Part shown: piece by piece, positions 1 to 12,500 of the stretch | How positions within the stretch are numbered: position 1 is the stretch's first letter | How the letters are laid out: each line of letters starts with the position of its first letter | Assembly: GCA_029168955.1 (NCBI GenBank) | Contig: JAPDOI010001920.1 | Location: 1-64,000 of the forward strand | From: Aplectana chamaeleonis | Lineage: Eukaryota > Nematoda > Chromadorea > Rhabditida > Cosmocercidae | DNA length: 64,000 bases | Direction: 5' to 3' | The notes under the pieces: generated by a model | Database searches by the model: none | What the model was told of the DNA's origin: nothing | The model's input: the letters and a program-made list of their open reading frames with translations, nothing else | Position numbers and translations under genes: made by a program

Positions 1-698
1 GTCCTGGGATCAAGGTACATTCCCGAAAGATTTCATCTCAAGTTTTCTCCAACTCCTCAAAAATTCAGAGTTTGTTTCTTACAGAGTTTATATATCTTAT
101 GATCAGTTGAAAAGCTCTGTTTTCATAAAGTCTCTGTTTCGGAAACATTAGCGTATTTAAAAAGAAGGATTCATTCAGACAAGATGGTTTTTTTAGATTC
201 GACCTTTTCCAAAACACTTCATGGCTCCTTCGTTTGAATCGCAACTTATTTAATGCCGCGTTTTTAGGTATAGACCTTGCTCAATTTTTTAAAAGTTTTG
301 AGAGGCCGGTATGAAACTATTTCGGGGGGGGGCACTAAGGATTCAGTTGGAGAATGAATGATACCGCTTTCAGAAGTCGAAGTATTCCCAGGGGGGGGGT
401 AAGCGTTGTGCCCGAAATGGGTGGGGCGGGGGCGGAGTCGGCTGTCACCAACTGCCCAGGTGGCCCTTCGTAAACGGAGGCGCGAACGAAGGAGCGAGGA
501 ACGCAATTAGTCACTCGCTGTCACTACGGCACCTTCGGCCAATTAACGAGTTACCCAAGCCAATCGAAACCCTACTACTATAGACATAGCCTGAAATTCT
601 CAAACCAGAGAAATAATTGCCACGATTCCTTCAAAAAAAAAAAAACAAGTCACAACAAAAATACAAGGTAGGACAAAATGTGGCGAAGGCTCATTTCG
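1..698. other. No recognisable gene; low-complexity sequence
   Basis: I see no exon, transposon end or RNA gene here. Short poly-G runs occur near 326-334 and 392-401 and a poly-A run near 633-646. The open frames lack splice sites or recognisable motifs. Confidence 0.5.
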
Positions 699-1187
699 TT
701 TAGAGGCACTGTTCGCGATAAACTCCATCCTCGAACTTTTCATGACAAACGCTTCTCGTGGCTCTCAGGAGAAGAACAGAAAAACGGGGCGAAAAGCTAC
801 CCAGGAGCCGCAAAACGGCTTCGAAAAGTGGGCAAGCCCCGCAGCTGTGTGCAAGTCCCGCCCCTTTCCGCCCCTCGACGTGAACAAAGGAACACTCGAA
901 ATTGTGAGTTGAGCGATGGTTTCCGATCAAAAGCCTCGTTCTTCCCTTCATTCTCAACTTCTCTCTTTACTCAGGTCAGCTCAAAGTACATTGCGGTAAA
1001 AGACGGAAGTTACAAGCCTCGGACAACTCGTCCACTATTTTCCCCTAGCTCAATTTTCGAGGGACCATAATTCCATTCCCAGAAGGTCTTGTACGATTCG
1101 AGAAGCATCACTGGAATCAGAAGGGGACCGGTTTCAAGATAGGTGGAAAAACAGAAAAACGATTTCCATCGTGAACAGTAGCTTTAA
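699..1187. mobile_element. TTAA-type inverted-repeat element (MITE), diverged copy
   Basis: The left end reads TTTAGAGGCACTGTTCGCGA and the right end is its diverged inverse (TCGTGAACAGTAGCTTTAAA). The interior from about 1000 to 1140 (ACAAGCCTCGGACAACTCGT and following) is shared with the copies at 10543-11037, 27028-27511 and 60935-61419. The open frames inside are not conserved between copies, so the element is read as non-autonomous. Confidence 0.75.
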
Positions 1188-1290
1188 AGCAGTCCCTTGT
1201 AAGGTAAAAGACATTAATTGAACCAAAGTCTACAACAGTATTACCCTCAGACTAGCTATATAAACGGACCACAGGTTCGTGTTCAGCGAG
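1188..1290. repeat. Dispersed repeat, pair with 54884-54985
   Basis: The stretch containing CTACAACAGTATTACCCTCA and the following TAGCTATATAAACGGACCAC recurs almost identically at about 54884-54985 in the same orientation. It abuts the right end of the preceding TTAA-type element. Function and class are unknown. Confidence 0.7.
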
Positions 1291-1715
1291 GCAAAAAAAA
1301 CAGAAAAGCAATTTTTATCGCGAACAGTGCCTTTAAAATAAGAAACAACATCTACTCAAGAATCGAGTTGCCTAAATTTAAAGCTCTGTTACGAGGAATT
1401 TGAAGAGAATTTGTCGAAGATACTTCATGGCGCCGGCGCCACCAAATTTCGCATCACATTCTGGTAAACAGCGCTTTTTTCAATTTAAAAAAGTCTGTTA
1501 GGTTTTTCTCTCACTGCGGAAATCCCTAATTATCAGAAATGTTCTACAAATTCAGGTTAGAACAGCACACTGACCTGTGCGGAATCGAAACCTAATGACC
1601 ACTGGACAATTCTGCAGTCAAGGTGCAGCAGAGGGATTCAGGGCGTTCTTCGCACATGGCGGATGTCGCTGCTATCCACAGGAATAAAGGGAGCGAAATT
1701 GCCAAAATAGGAAAC

Positions 1716-1855
1716 TAAGGCCTCTTTCAGAGTGCGATCGCTGTGCGACGCGATGGCATGTTTTGAATACAGATCGAAGTGCGACGATCTCGATCGATGC
1801 TCATGATTACCATCCCATCGCGTCGCGGGGCGATCGAACTTTGAAAGAGGCCTAA
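1716..1855. mobile_element. Small palindromic MITE, copy 1 (AGGCCTC ends)
   Basis: About 140 bp flanked by TAAGGCCTCTTTC and its inverse GAAAGAGGCCTAA, with inner mirrored GCGATCG and GCGACGCGATGG blocks. A second copy at 12361-12501 shares more than 80% of the bases by eye. No coding capacity. Confidence 0.8.
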
Positions 1856-3517
1856 AGCGTCTCTAGATTACAACTCGCCCTAAAAGAGCTCTCCTTTCAA
1901 TTTTGAAAGGACAAAAATGCTCATCCTGCCACAATCCATCCAAAAAAATCACATAACTTCGGAATTTTTAAATGGACATCCTTTCGAAAGGCAGATCCGG
2001 ACAGATTTTCGATTTCGAGATTTTCTGTTGAATCGGAGCGTATAATACAGGTAGTGGCAAGGAGAGTGTGAAAACAGCAGGCAAAATTGCTCTCTTCAAG
2101 CTAATTTAGCCATTTCCGTCAACCACCGTGTCAGAAAAATGTGTCCGTCGTCCATGTCTTAGCCATCGTCCACATATTCCTCAAAACTGCGGTGTGAATA
2201 TTGGTCATTCCAACCATGCTGTAAACACCGTAATCTCCAACTTCAAGGCAGTTTTCTCCAGAAGTAAGAACTTATAGTTTGTGAAACGTCCAGACAGTGC
2301 TTAGCTCGGCCAGCTCAACTTATCTAACCAGAATCTTGGTGGTGTCAAAATTGAGCCTGACCTTGCCTCTAAGATGGGGTTAGTTACGAATTTGATAGTA
2401 ATATCACAATATTACCAGCTCGTTCGATCAATTCGACAGTACGCGATCTCTAGCAATATGTATACAAATATTCCACCTCAAACCAGTCTCTCCTAAACAT
2501 TGCTAAACGTTTTAGCATGATTGATTGACTCACAACATGCGGCGTTTTAAAAATTCAAAACGGAGCAGTCTAAAGCTAGTTGTGGTTGAAAGACGTCTCT
2601 GGCAATTGAGCCTCTTTTTCCCTTGGATAGCAGCGGTATCACATAACACCTAAGGAGAAGGTCACTATTCAACAGGAAAATCAATTGCGCAAAAACAACC
2701 AGTGTGCTATCAGCGAAGAAATCCACTCTTAAAAATTGTATTGACGCCTTATTAAAACATTTCAATTTTACTGCAACGTACGCCCTTCAAGCTAAGCTTT
2801 CCTCTACCCTACTGCAAGCACATGAGTACGTTCTGTCACAATGAGAGGTTCGGAGACGCGCGCAGAAGCAGATTTGAGGATAATCGGGGATTAAGATGAA
2901 TGGATGAGATGAACCCGCAATAAAGTAGGTGGAATCTAAGCTCTTTCATCCTGTTTGGCCTAGGAAGTCTTCAGTAAACCGTCGTTCATACAATAATTGA
3001 GAACTACACATGTGCTCCATAAAAAACACCAACTTGAGGAGTATATGAAATCAGGAACGGGGAACTGATCTTCAAAGATGGATAGTGCACCCTTTGATCG
3101 ATCTCTATTTCCACCCTGTGTTGGTAGTTTGTCAGCAGGAGTAAAAATTGGACTTGCTTAGATGTAGAATAAACATCATCGTACGATATCATAATGGCCA
3201 CTTTTGGCAACTATCCGCACAGCATTTTATCCTTCTAGTTTGTAGATTTGACAACCAAAACATTTATTCAAACAATGTTCAGCTCTTAGTAATCTTCTTT
3301 GTTTGTAATCAATTGTACAGCTAAACAATCAAATAAATGAATTTAGAAACAATTTCCGTTCAGTAAAGAGAGGTATGGAGGGTTGGCAGCGGGAATGAAG
3401 CGCAGTTGCAGTTCGGTATCATGAGTTGCCGTTGGAATTGCCCGGTTGCCATGGCGTCAGGCGCGGCTCGCACGGACAACCAGACCAGGGCTTCGCTGTC
3501 ACCGTCAGGGCTAGACC
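1856..3517. other. Intergenic region upstream of tmem-138
   Basis: No exon recognised. It contains the dispersed repeat at 2110-2275. The stretch just before 3518 is more G/C-rich than its surroundings and carries two out-of-frame ATGs; it may hold the promoter or 5' leader of tmem-138, but I see no TATA box or clear trans-splice acceptor that fixes the transcript start. Confidence 0.4.
2110..2275. repeat. Dispersed repeat, inverted partner of 43300-43480
   Basis: The segment with GTCAACCACCGTGTCAGAAA, ATATTGGTCATTCC and CCATGCTGTAAACACCGTA matches the reverse complement of about 43300-43480 at roughly 75-80% by eye, with indels that mostly preserve one reading frame. It could be a relic of a transposon-borne or duplicated coding sequence; I do not recognise the peptide. 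Confidence 0.6.
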
Positions 3518-6500
3518 ATGGCTAGCAAGTATCCACTTCTTCTAGCTGTCCAGATTGGAATGCTTATCATCGATGCCGCATTCAATGCTGCTTCTGTTCT
3601 ACTCTTCGGCAACAGCATTGTCCTGTTGATGATGTGCATGTGAGTAAGACCTCAAGACGTTATACAACCATTTCCAGTTATATAAATAATTCCTAAACTG
3701 ACAATTCACAAAGATGTTCTCGTAAAAAACTGCTGCGCGCCACACGAATGCATTTTTGTAAAAATTAACTGATTTGGAAGCCCAGTAGTTCTAACTAGGG
3801 ATCACCCTGCGCACAAATGGAGTTTCAGAGACCGGTCTTCTAAGAGTTGTAGAGGAGATAGGAAGGAACGATTGGAGATTCTAAAAATTCGCTCAATCCT
3901 CATGGGTAGATCCAAAATGACCAAAACAATGGGTTATGATAGATAAAATGCTACCAAATGCTTGCTAAGCTAGCATCATCCGCCAAAAAACTGGGAACAG
4001 ACCTCAGATTCGAGTTCTGCTCCTCAAATTACTCCCAGGGCAGTTTTGGAGGAGAAATATCTTTGACTTCTGAACTCCAAAAAATTGTATTGAGCTTACA
4101 CCCTATGGGGCCCTGAATGTTGAAAAATTTAACACCCTAACTTCGCTCTCGGGGGTTACTTGAAGTGCTCAACACGAATCTGGCGTCCGTTTCCCGACTT
4201 TCGACAGATTGAGGATGTTTACAGCGGGTACGGTAGTTTGGTCGGTCTCAGATTCGACTCAAAATTTTTAGGCAGGGGTTGTTCGGGGGTGCTGAATACG
4301 AACTTGATGTTCATTTCCGATTCTCGAATCATTAAGGTAAGTACAGCCCCTAAATGGCATTGTACCTACCGCACCGTAAACCTCAGATTTTCGAAAAGTG
4401 GGCCGCAGATTCGCGTTCCGCATCCTAGAGCAAATACAAGTTCTGAGCAAAATCCGAATTTATCTGCAAAACACCCTAAAACTCCCCGATGGGCACCCTT
4501 ACCTTGCCGCGAGGCTTTGAAAAGCGCCTATTACTTTTTTTAGAGTGGTTTGAGGAAGCTGCGAAGAACATATTCAAGTTTTTCGTTCGAAATGGGATTA
4601 TGGCTAGGTGGAGCGAACGAAAATTTTACAACAACCCCAAATAAATCTCTATTAGTAATGGAAAACTAATTTGAGTACAGCATAAGGGGCTTACAGAGTT
4701 CAAGTCGCGGCGTAGCTCTCAGCGACGAGCAGAAGTGATGCTATATCGATCACATTCAGCGACGGAGGCGACCGACGCAGCGTTAAGGACGACGAGGGGA
4801 CACAAGGACGGTGTTTTGACGCCGCGATGACCCTGCGTCACTGCTAGCGAGCTTCAACCGACGCCGCGGCGATAATGATCGAAAACAATTTTGTAGCCGC
4901 GTCAAGGTTGACACTCGGCGACCACTCGCCGGTCGCTGCAACTCTGCAGACCCCTTTACAATTAGATTTCAAATTTGCGCCAAACCCTTTCTGAGGTTTT
5001 TCAACATGAGCTCGTACCCCAATAGGTTTCGAGGTTCTTTGACGGTTGCATGAACGTGTTGTTGAGAAAAAACCAAATTCTCGACCCCATACTCATTTTC
5101 AGGTGGTCTTATCTATTGTAAGCGCATTAAATTTGGCGCTGCATGAAGCCTTCGCAGAATAATCTTCATTTTATTATCGAGAAAATCCAGAAGGAATAGT
5201 TTTAGACAACCTTCCAGAATTTGCACCCTCTGCTTAGTTGCCGCACTTTAGAAGCCAAAACAAGGCTGAAAAGGCAATTTGAAGAAGAACGACCTCCACT
5301 TTCTCTTACCACTTCGGCATGGCTCAATATCAATATGCAACTCCTCTAAAATCTCACATTTTCGATTTTTTGGCACGCAGAGAATATAAATTCGTCGTGT
5401 TTTCTAAGCCCCACTTTTCTGTGCATTGTGATTGTTTATTGTAATTCTTTATTACACTAGCCAACATGACTAGTGTGATGAATACGAAATCGCGAAAAAA
5501 AGATACACTAACAGAAAAAAGAACGGCAGATATGTCAACCAACAAGATGTGTAGAGGTTGAAGATTCGCAAATAGAGAGACTCCTTAGGACGAAAGACAA
5601 CGTCCCAGTGTGCCTTTGAAAGTACTGAGCTTTTTGGATTGGCAATTCTTCGAAGTCTGAGTCCACCTTATTCACGAAAAAGCGGCGCCATACAACGTTT
5701 TTAGCCCTTGGAGTGGCTGGCTTTCTAGAATCACCCGGATAACTGACACTCTTAATTTGAGAAAACTGTTTTGTTTCAGTTCAGTGCAACTGTAAAGGAT
5801 TGTATACAACATGATTAAAGGCAGTGTTCACGACAAGTTGCACTTGCTAGATTATCCAATGGATCGGTTGCTTGGTCCCCGAGTCAGACAAAAATGACGA
5901 AGAAATCGAGGAAAACACATCAGGGTCAGTAGCTTTAATCCCCAATGCAGTGTTCAGAAAACGATTTTGAATTTTTTTTGTTGGATGTCCACATACCACT
6001 GAACCACGATACACAATACTTTGTTGTATGATTATCGAGGAGCCAACCTTGTGTTTTCTCCACAATGTGCCAGAAAGTTCAGAGGATTTTTTCAAATTAT
6101 AAACTATTTTTATCCTTAATTTGTTTCACGCTTCCCATTCAACATGGAAAGAAGTGAACTTGAAGTTAAAGAGGAAAACGACGTTTAGATAAAAGCTGCA
6201 CTTATATGAACTATTATACAGCATTTAGTAACTAGTACACGCGGATCACCTAAGTTTCATGCATTTTCAGAAAAACGAAACCGTTTTTCAGCCATCTTTT
6301 TTAGATGGCTTCCTAAGCAAATCTGATTTTATTTGTGAGTGAGCGATTATTGGAAAAGGAAATCTGAAAATAGGTTGAATATAAGGCCACAGCAACTTCT
6401 AGAATTGGAAGTTGAGCTAGCATATGGGACCTAAAGCACGTGAGAATCTATAAAGGAGACGTGTTCATGACAGCTACGTGCAATTTGACGTTAATCTCCC

Positions 6501-9500
6501 ACTAATCTTCGCCAGGAATCAATTGAAACATGTCCGATGAAAACCTTTCGAGGAACCTTCGCCTGTCATTCCTATCTGATTTGGCAGCTGAAGGAGCTGG
6601 ATGGCCGCTAGCCGGCGGGTGCAATTTTTCCTTGCCCACCCTAAGACAACAGAGATAGGCCGCCGTGCTGTGCTGGTGTGATAAGTGGACAAGCGGACTG
6701 GTCGGTCACGGCAAGCGCTCCACTACTTGCCCTTTCTTGCCAGAGCTTGCACTTTGCTTCAGAAAGTCAGGCACCATTGGACGTGCTCAGACCCCATGGC
6801 TCGCGATATCGACCCAGCTCACTTTTCGCTGCTTTCGCGCTTAGCTTCTCACTTCCGCCCTAGCCTTTGGCATGGTGAGCGAAGTGAGTTCCTTCCAGTC
6901 AGCCACCTCACAAAAGAACGCTCACTGCTCTCAGGTGGCTGACTGCAGTGGTCATTAACTTGAGCGCCGCCTGTGCATTTCTATCCCAGCCCGTCCACAT
7001 TGATAGCCGAGACGTGATTGACCCAGTCACCACGCAGTGACAGCCGGTAGCTGCCACCTTCCGGGGGGATTGCTACTGGTCCAGGAGTACACGAAATGTA
7101 ATCTCAAAGCGCTCCCGTACTTTCAGTGGAACTAATTGTTTGGATGAAGGAATCCTCTGTGTACCCGTCCTTTGAAATTCTCAACGCTCTCCTGCTCATG
7201 TCTTCCGCTTGGATGCTCACTAATACTGTTTTGCATGATATCTTCTGATCCCATCATTCGCCGGTTCCGATCTTCCAGAACTCATTCACCCTACCGGACA
7301 ACAATTCCAGGCCATGACATTCCTTCATTGAAATGAGACGTATTAGTGCGTTTTCCGCCGTTTCTTCGTGATTTTAGTAACACTGGGTAGCGAACACAAT
7401 GTTTTGAGTGGGAAGCTCGAAATAGAGAATCATCGTGAACCTTCAAGTCAAACTTCCTGCGCCTGCGCAAGCGATTCGACTTCAAAGTTAGCATTCGGGC
7501 CAGATTACACGTACAGTCCACGGCAACGGAAAAAGGCGATGGTGCAGTTGCGTACTTTCACTATGCATACTGTAGCCATGGATGGCTCGGTTCCAAGAAT
7601 CGATGATGAACAGCTGATAATTTTTTTCTGGGTCATGAATTTTTCTTTTTCTCTCTTTTTTCGCGTAATTCTTGCACGGCATGGCATATCATCATAAGAT
7701 ATCACAAGGTGGCTATAAGGTTGTTGATATCACAAGGATATCGTATACAATGCCAAGAAAACACATTAAATATTCAATAAACACCAAAATTCTGTCTTCA
7801 AAAGGCTTCAACTTAACTGGATTTAATGCCGATTCGTACTTACCAGATCTACAGTATGCTTAGTAGAAATGCCCAACCGCACAACCGCCTTTTGCCGTTG
7901 CCGTAGACTTTAATATTGTCATACCTGGGCCCGTATGCATGAACGACTTACTCGCGAGGTAAGGGTAAATATTGCTAAGAATCTCTGCATTTCCTGTGCT
8001 CTATGCGTCTGTCTCGCTTCTTCGCGAGTAAGCGAGACAGACGCGTATAGCACAGAAAATGCGAAGATTCCTAGTAACTTTCACCCTTACCACGCGGGTA
8101 AGTCGTACACGAATACGGACCCTGATACCGATAGATCTCGCCAAGGTTTTTCCGTGTGAAGTTTTTTTTGCATTTTGCACCTTTGGATTTAACTCTATGA
8201 GAATTAAAAACAACAATCCCGAGTTCTAACATTGTCGCTGTCTGTTTGAAAAAAATCCATGCTACTTGGACAATGTTTGTGCACTTGCAAATACTATTTC
8301 TCACATAGACATTGGCTGGATGGCCAGCGAAGGCTGAACGTGCTGGTAGAGGAGCACTTATCACCCTATTATAGCCGCTAATATAACCGTATTCCAGCCT
8401 TCAAAACACTCTGATTCTGCTGTCTGTGATCGTGCTTGTGATCGCTTTCTCGTCGACATTCGTCTTCCAGGCAGGACTCATCTTCCTACTTTTCCAACGT
8501 TTCTCCACAACACTCATAGCTGCCTTCGTATACCTGGGAGTTTCGATCGCCCTCCATTACATATCACTAGTAAGTTGCATCACAATATTTTGCCTGGGAA
8601 CCTTTCTCGCTTTGCTTACCAACACAATGGTTTCTCCTGACCGTTGAGCCAGCCAGTAAGGCCGAGATCATACTTCCAGCGACGAGCGACGCGACTCAAG
8701 GCTTACCATTAGTGTAGACCGAGAATCGATATGCCTAATGTGCACTGTCGCTGTCGCTGGGGTTGCGGAAAGTATGATCCCGGCCTAAAGATGTTTTGAC
8801 ATCACCGTTCGCTCGGCTTAACTCGCAGCTAACCCTCACGGCCGCTGCGGGGTGTCGCTTGTCCAAATGCACGTGTTACTCCTGGATTTTTGGGAGGGGT
8901 TCAGAACCACCGGGTGGGTTTAGGGCTGGGATCATACTTCCCGCGACGAGCGACGCGATGCAATGTTTACCACCAATATCGACCGAAAATCGATATGCCC
9001 GATATGCACTGTCGCTGTCGCTGGCCGCGGGAAGTATGATTGCGGCCTAACCCTTATCAGGGAGTACAAGCCTTCGTACCTTTAAAAGAGAATAGAAACT
9101 CGCTTTGTGTTGCTCAGAAAAGCTATGAAGTCAGCGCGATTGGCGAGTTGTCAGTGTTCGTCACTACTACAGGACGGTTGGCAAACATTTCCAAACACAA
9201 GAAACGGATTTTATTCGGGCGGGTCCCAAGCAAGGCCCCGATTTTTCTGAATAGGAGGCTATTCGCTATAGCAACACGCGAATTCGGGTGAAAATCACTA
9301 TAATCAGAGTTGCGAGAGGAGAATGAACGAGTTAGATATCTGTAGCCTAGGTCGCACATTTTGAGCCGGTCGAAGCAAGGTTTTTCGTGCTTACCATGTC
9401 AAAATCTCCTTATCACTGTTGTATTTTGCCATGACCGACCACCCGGACTCATCTGAGCAACCTTGGCTTTACCGCCCGCAGCCACCATGATGGTTCAAGT

Positions 9501-12500
9501 CTCCGCTTCTTGAACCCACCGGCCGAGTTTTTCGAGAAAGCCTATACATGTACAATACCGCTCGTGGGATCTAGTCGGGTGGCAGTCGTTAGGTGATATC
9601 AGGGAAGAAAGAATGAGATCGCTTGAGAGCTCCATCAGGGTCGTGTGGAAGTGTTTCGTTTCCGAAACGAAACCGTTTTCGCAATCCCGAACCTTTTTGA
9701 GCTGTTCCGTTCCGTTTCCCTTTCCAAATTTTCGGGCTTGGAAACAGAAGAAAATAGTGCTACAAAGCTACTGGTGACGCCCTCCCGGAGCTCAAACCTT
9801 CAGCTACGCTGACACCCTGAAGCAACGATGGCAATTTTTCTGCGCAAAAGGGGGCTGCACTTCAGGATTCAGGCTACGGTAGTTTAAAGACATTATAGTT
9901 GCAGTAATCGACCGTGATTGCCCGGAAAACTCTAACCGAACCTCGTAATCGTGTTCGCGGCCCCTCTTCCCCTTGAAAAACCCCTAAGCCGAAGTTTGGG
10001 CAAAAATTGACATATCCAGCCCCATGGGGGGGGGTAGGTAATGAGTAGGCGAATCCATCCCATTTTAGGTGTGCAGAGGTCAATGAACACTTTAAGTCTC
10101 AAGCTTTGTCTAGAGGCAGTTTGTCGCGTGGAACTCGAATCTGAGGTCCGTCTGTTGTCTTTCCTATCAATATTATGAGAGATTACTGTAGCTTGATGGT
10201 AATATGCCTAGAGAGGTTCATAACTTCACTTTTTGGTTCATAACTTTTTTCCACGACTACCCGTGCAGCTAGGATGGGGCTTTTATCACTACCCGGGAGG
10301 TAGTTGATCAAAAAATTATGGCTTCATGGGTAGTTCTGGCAACTCGGCCTGGTCATTCCACTTCAAGGTCATGGAAGTGTCGGAAGCAGTGAGTTCTGGC
10401 GAACTGATTTTTCATCAATCAGTGAACAAAGATTTTTGGGTTGCAACACAGTTGTTGTTCAATAGGGAATTAGACTCGGAATGGGCAGAATTAATGGAAC
10501 AATGTCGTTTATTTGAACTCGTGATGTAGAACCCATAATCATGTTAAAGGCAGTGTCCACGATAAAAACCATGTCTGATTTTTTGGTGGAGATCGGCAGC
10601 TGCGGGGCCTAGCTCAACCCTAACGTTGAAAAAACTAAGAAAAATGAGCTAGGAACGGTCCCCTTCGGCCCCAAAGTTGGACACCCGACAGCTAGTCACA
10701 CCTCAGATGCACTTTCCACGCCCACCGACGTGAACAAATGAATGCTCGAGATTGTGAGATGTGCGATGGTTTCCGATCAATAGCCCCGTTCTTCCCTTCA
10801 TTCTCAACTTCTCTCTTTACTCAGGTGAGCTCGCATACATCGGCTGCAAAAGACGGAAGTTACAAGCCTCGGACAACTCGTCCGCCATGCTTTCCTAGCT
10901 CAATTTTTGAGAGAGTTTAACTCCGTTCTCAGAGGGTCTTGTACGATTCCAAAAACATCATTGAAATCAGCGTGGAACCGTCTTCAAGATAGGTGGAAAA
11001 GCACAAAAACGATTCTCATCGTGAACACTGCCTTTAAATGATAACTATTAGGTACACATGCATATACATATACATAATTTATCGGCACTCACATAATCAA
11101 AGTCCTTTATGAAGCCAAAAGCGCGTACTCATAGAGAACCGCAACGGGTTGTTTCCGCTGTCCGGAAGTTTCGACAAAGAAAACCGTTTTTAGAGGATGT
11201 TGTTCATTTTTTAAACACTCTCCTCATTCCACTTTCCTATTGTTCCCTTTTTGTTGAAACATTTGTAACGCGAACCAAACCACTTTTTCTTGGGAGACCC
11301 CTTTTCTACAGAATCAAGCTTGATTTTGCTTTGATACTTTCAATGGAAAAGCTTGTAAAATCCGTTCCCTCGTCTCTCTTTACTTATCGATAATTGATCC
11401 ATGTTTGACCACCCAAACGAATTTGTAATCATCTCACTACATTTCCCAGTTTCTTGTTTACGCTAGGTTATTGTGAGCCAAATATTTTTTTATGAATGTT
11501 CCAGGGCATTTTTTGACTCCTTTGACCTCTAAGTTCTCGTAAATATGACATTACCAAACCACTACTTTTGCCAGAGAGCTAAATTATCGAAAATTCTCTA
11601 CTGTTCGGTCTGATACGTTGGTTCTGACAATTCCTGAACGTTTCCTTTTTCCAGTGGATAATATACCAGGTTGTTCGATAAGTTTTGTCGTTCAATAAGA
11701 AAACACAATTTTATGGCTCAAAATACACTTTATTATTCAGTATATTCTCCCTGAACATTAATACGCTTGCTCCAACGATCCTCCAATCTGTGGATCCCAT
11801 CCCTGAAGTGAGAATCCGGAAGGTCTGCAAAATACGCTTCAACAGCCGTTATGACCTCTTCATTTGATGAAAAACGCTTGCCACGCATAAATTTTTTGAG
11901 TTCTGGAAACAAATGGAAGTCGCTGGGGGCCAAATCTGGTGAATACGGTGGATGCTGCATCAATTCGAACTTTGATTCATGGATTCTCGGAAATAAGGAT
12001 GTCGAAAAACGAACAAAAAATCGTGAAAGCTAGTAAAGCGGATTTTCAAACAACGGTCGAGAGGAAGAGGAAGCCTTTCGCCTTACAGATTTTTTTTGCG
12101 AACTGCCGCGACGGTTTCTCGGAAATTGAAAATAGCAAGAAATTATTTAGGGCACATCAGACTCTCTAACACTAATTTCCAGATTTATTTGTAGAGAAGA
12201 CTCATGTGCAAGATCTCAACTCCACCAAATAAAGGTAGGGTCCTGAACAATTTTGTTGCGGAGTGTCTCATTAAAAACCATGCGTTGGCCACCAGGTGTT
12301 GGGCGCTATTCATAATCCTCAACGCCAGCGCAGCACGCGCGTGACGCACGGGCGTGGCGTTAGGCCTCTCCCAGGATTCGATCGCTGTGCGACGCGATGG
12401 CATGTTTTGAATGCAGATCTACGTGCGACACAATCTCGATCGATGCTCTTGATTATCATTCCATCGCATCGCACAGCGATCGAACTCTGACAGAGGCCTT

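Noticed and set aside
3440..3520. Upstream ATG near 3451 as start of tmem-138
   Set aside because: It is out of frame with the TMEM138 coding sequence and reaches a stop after about 24 codons.
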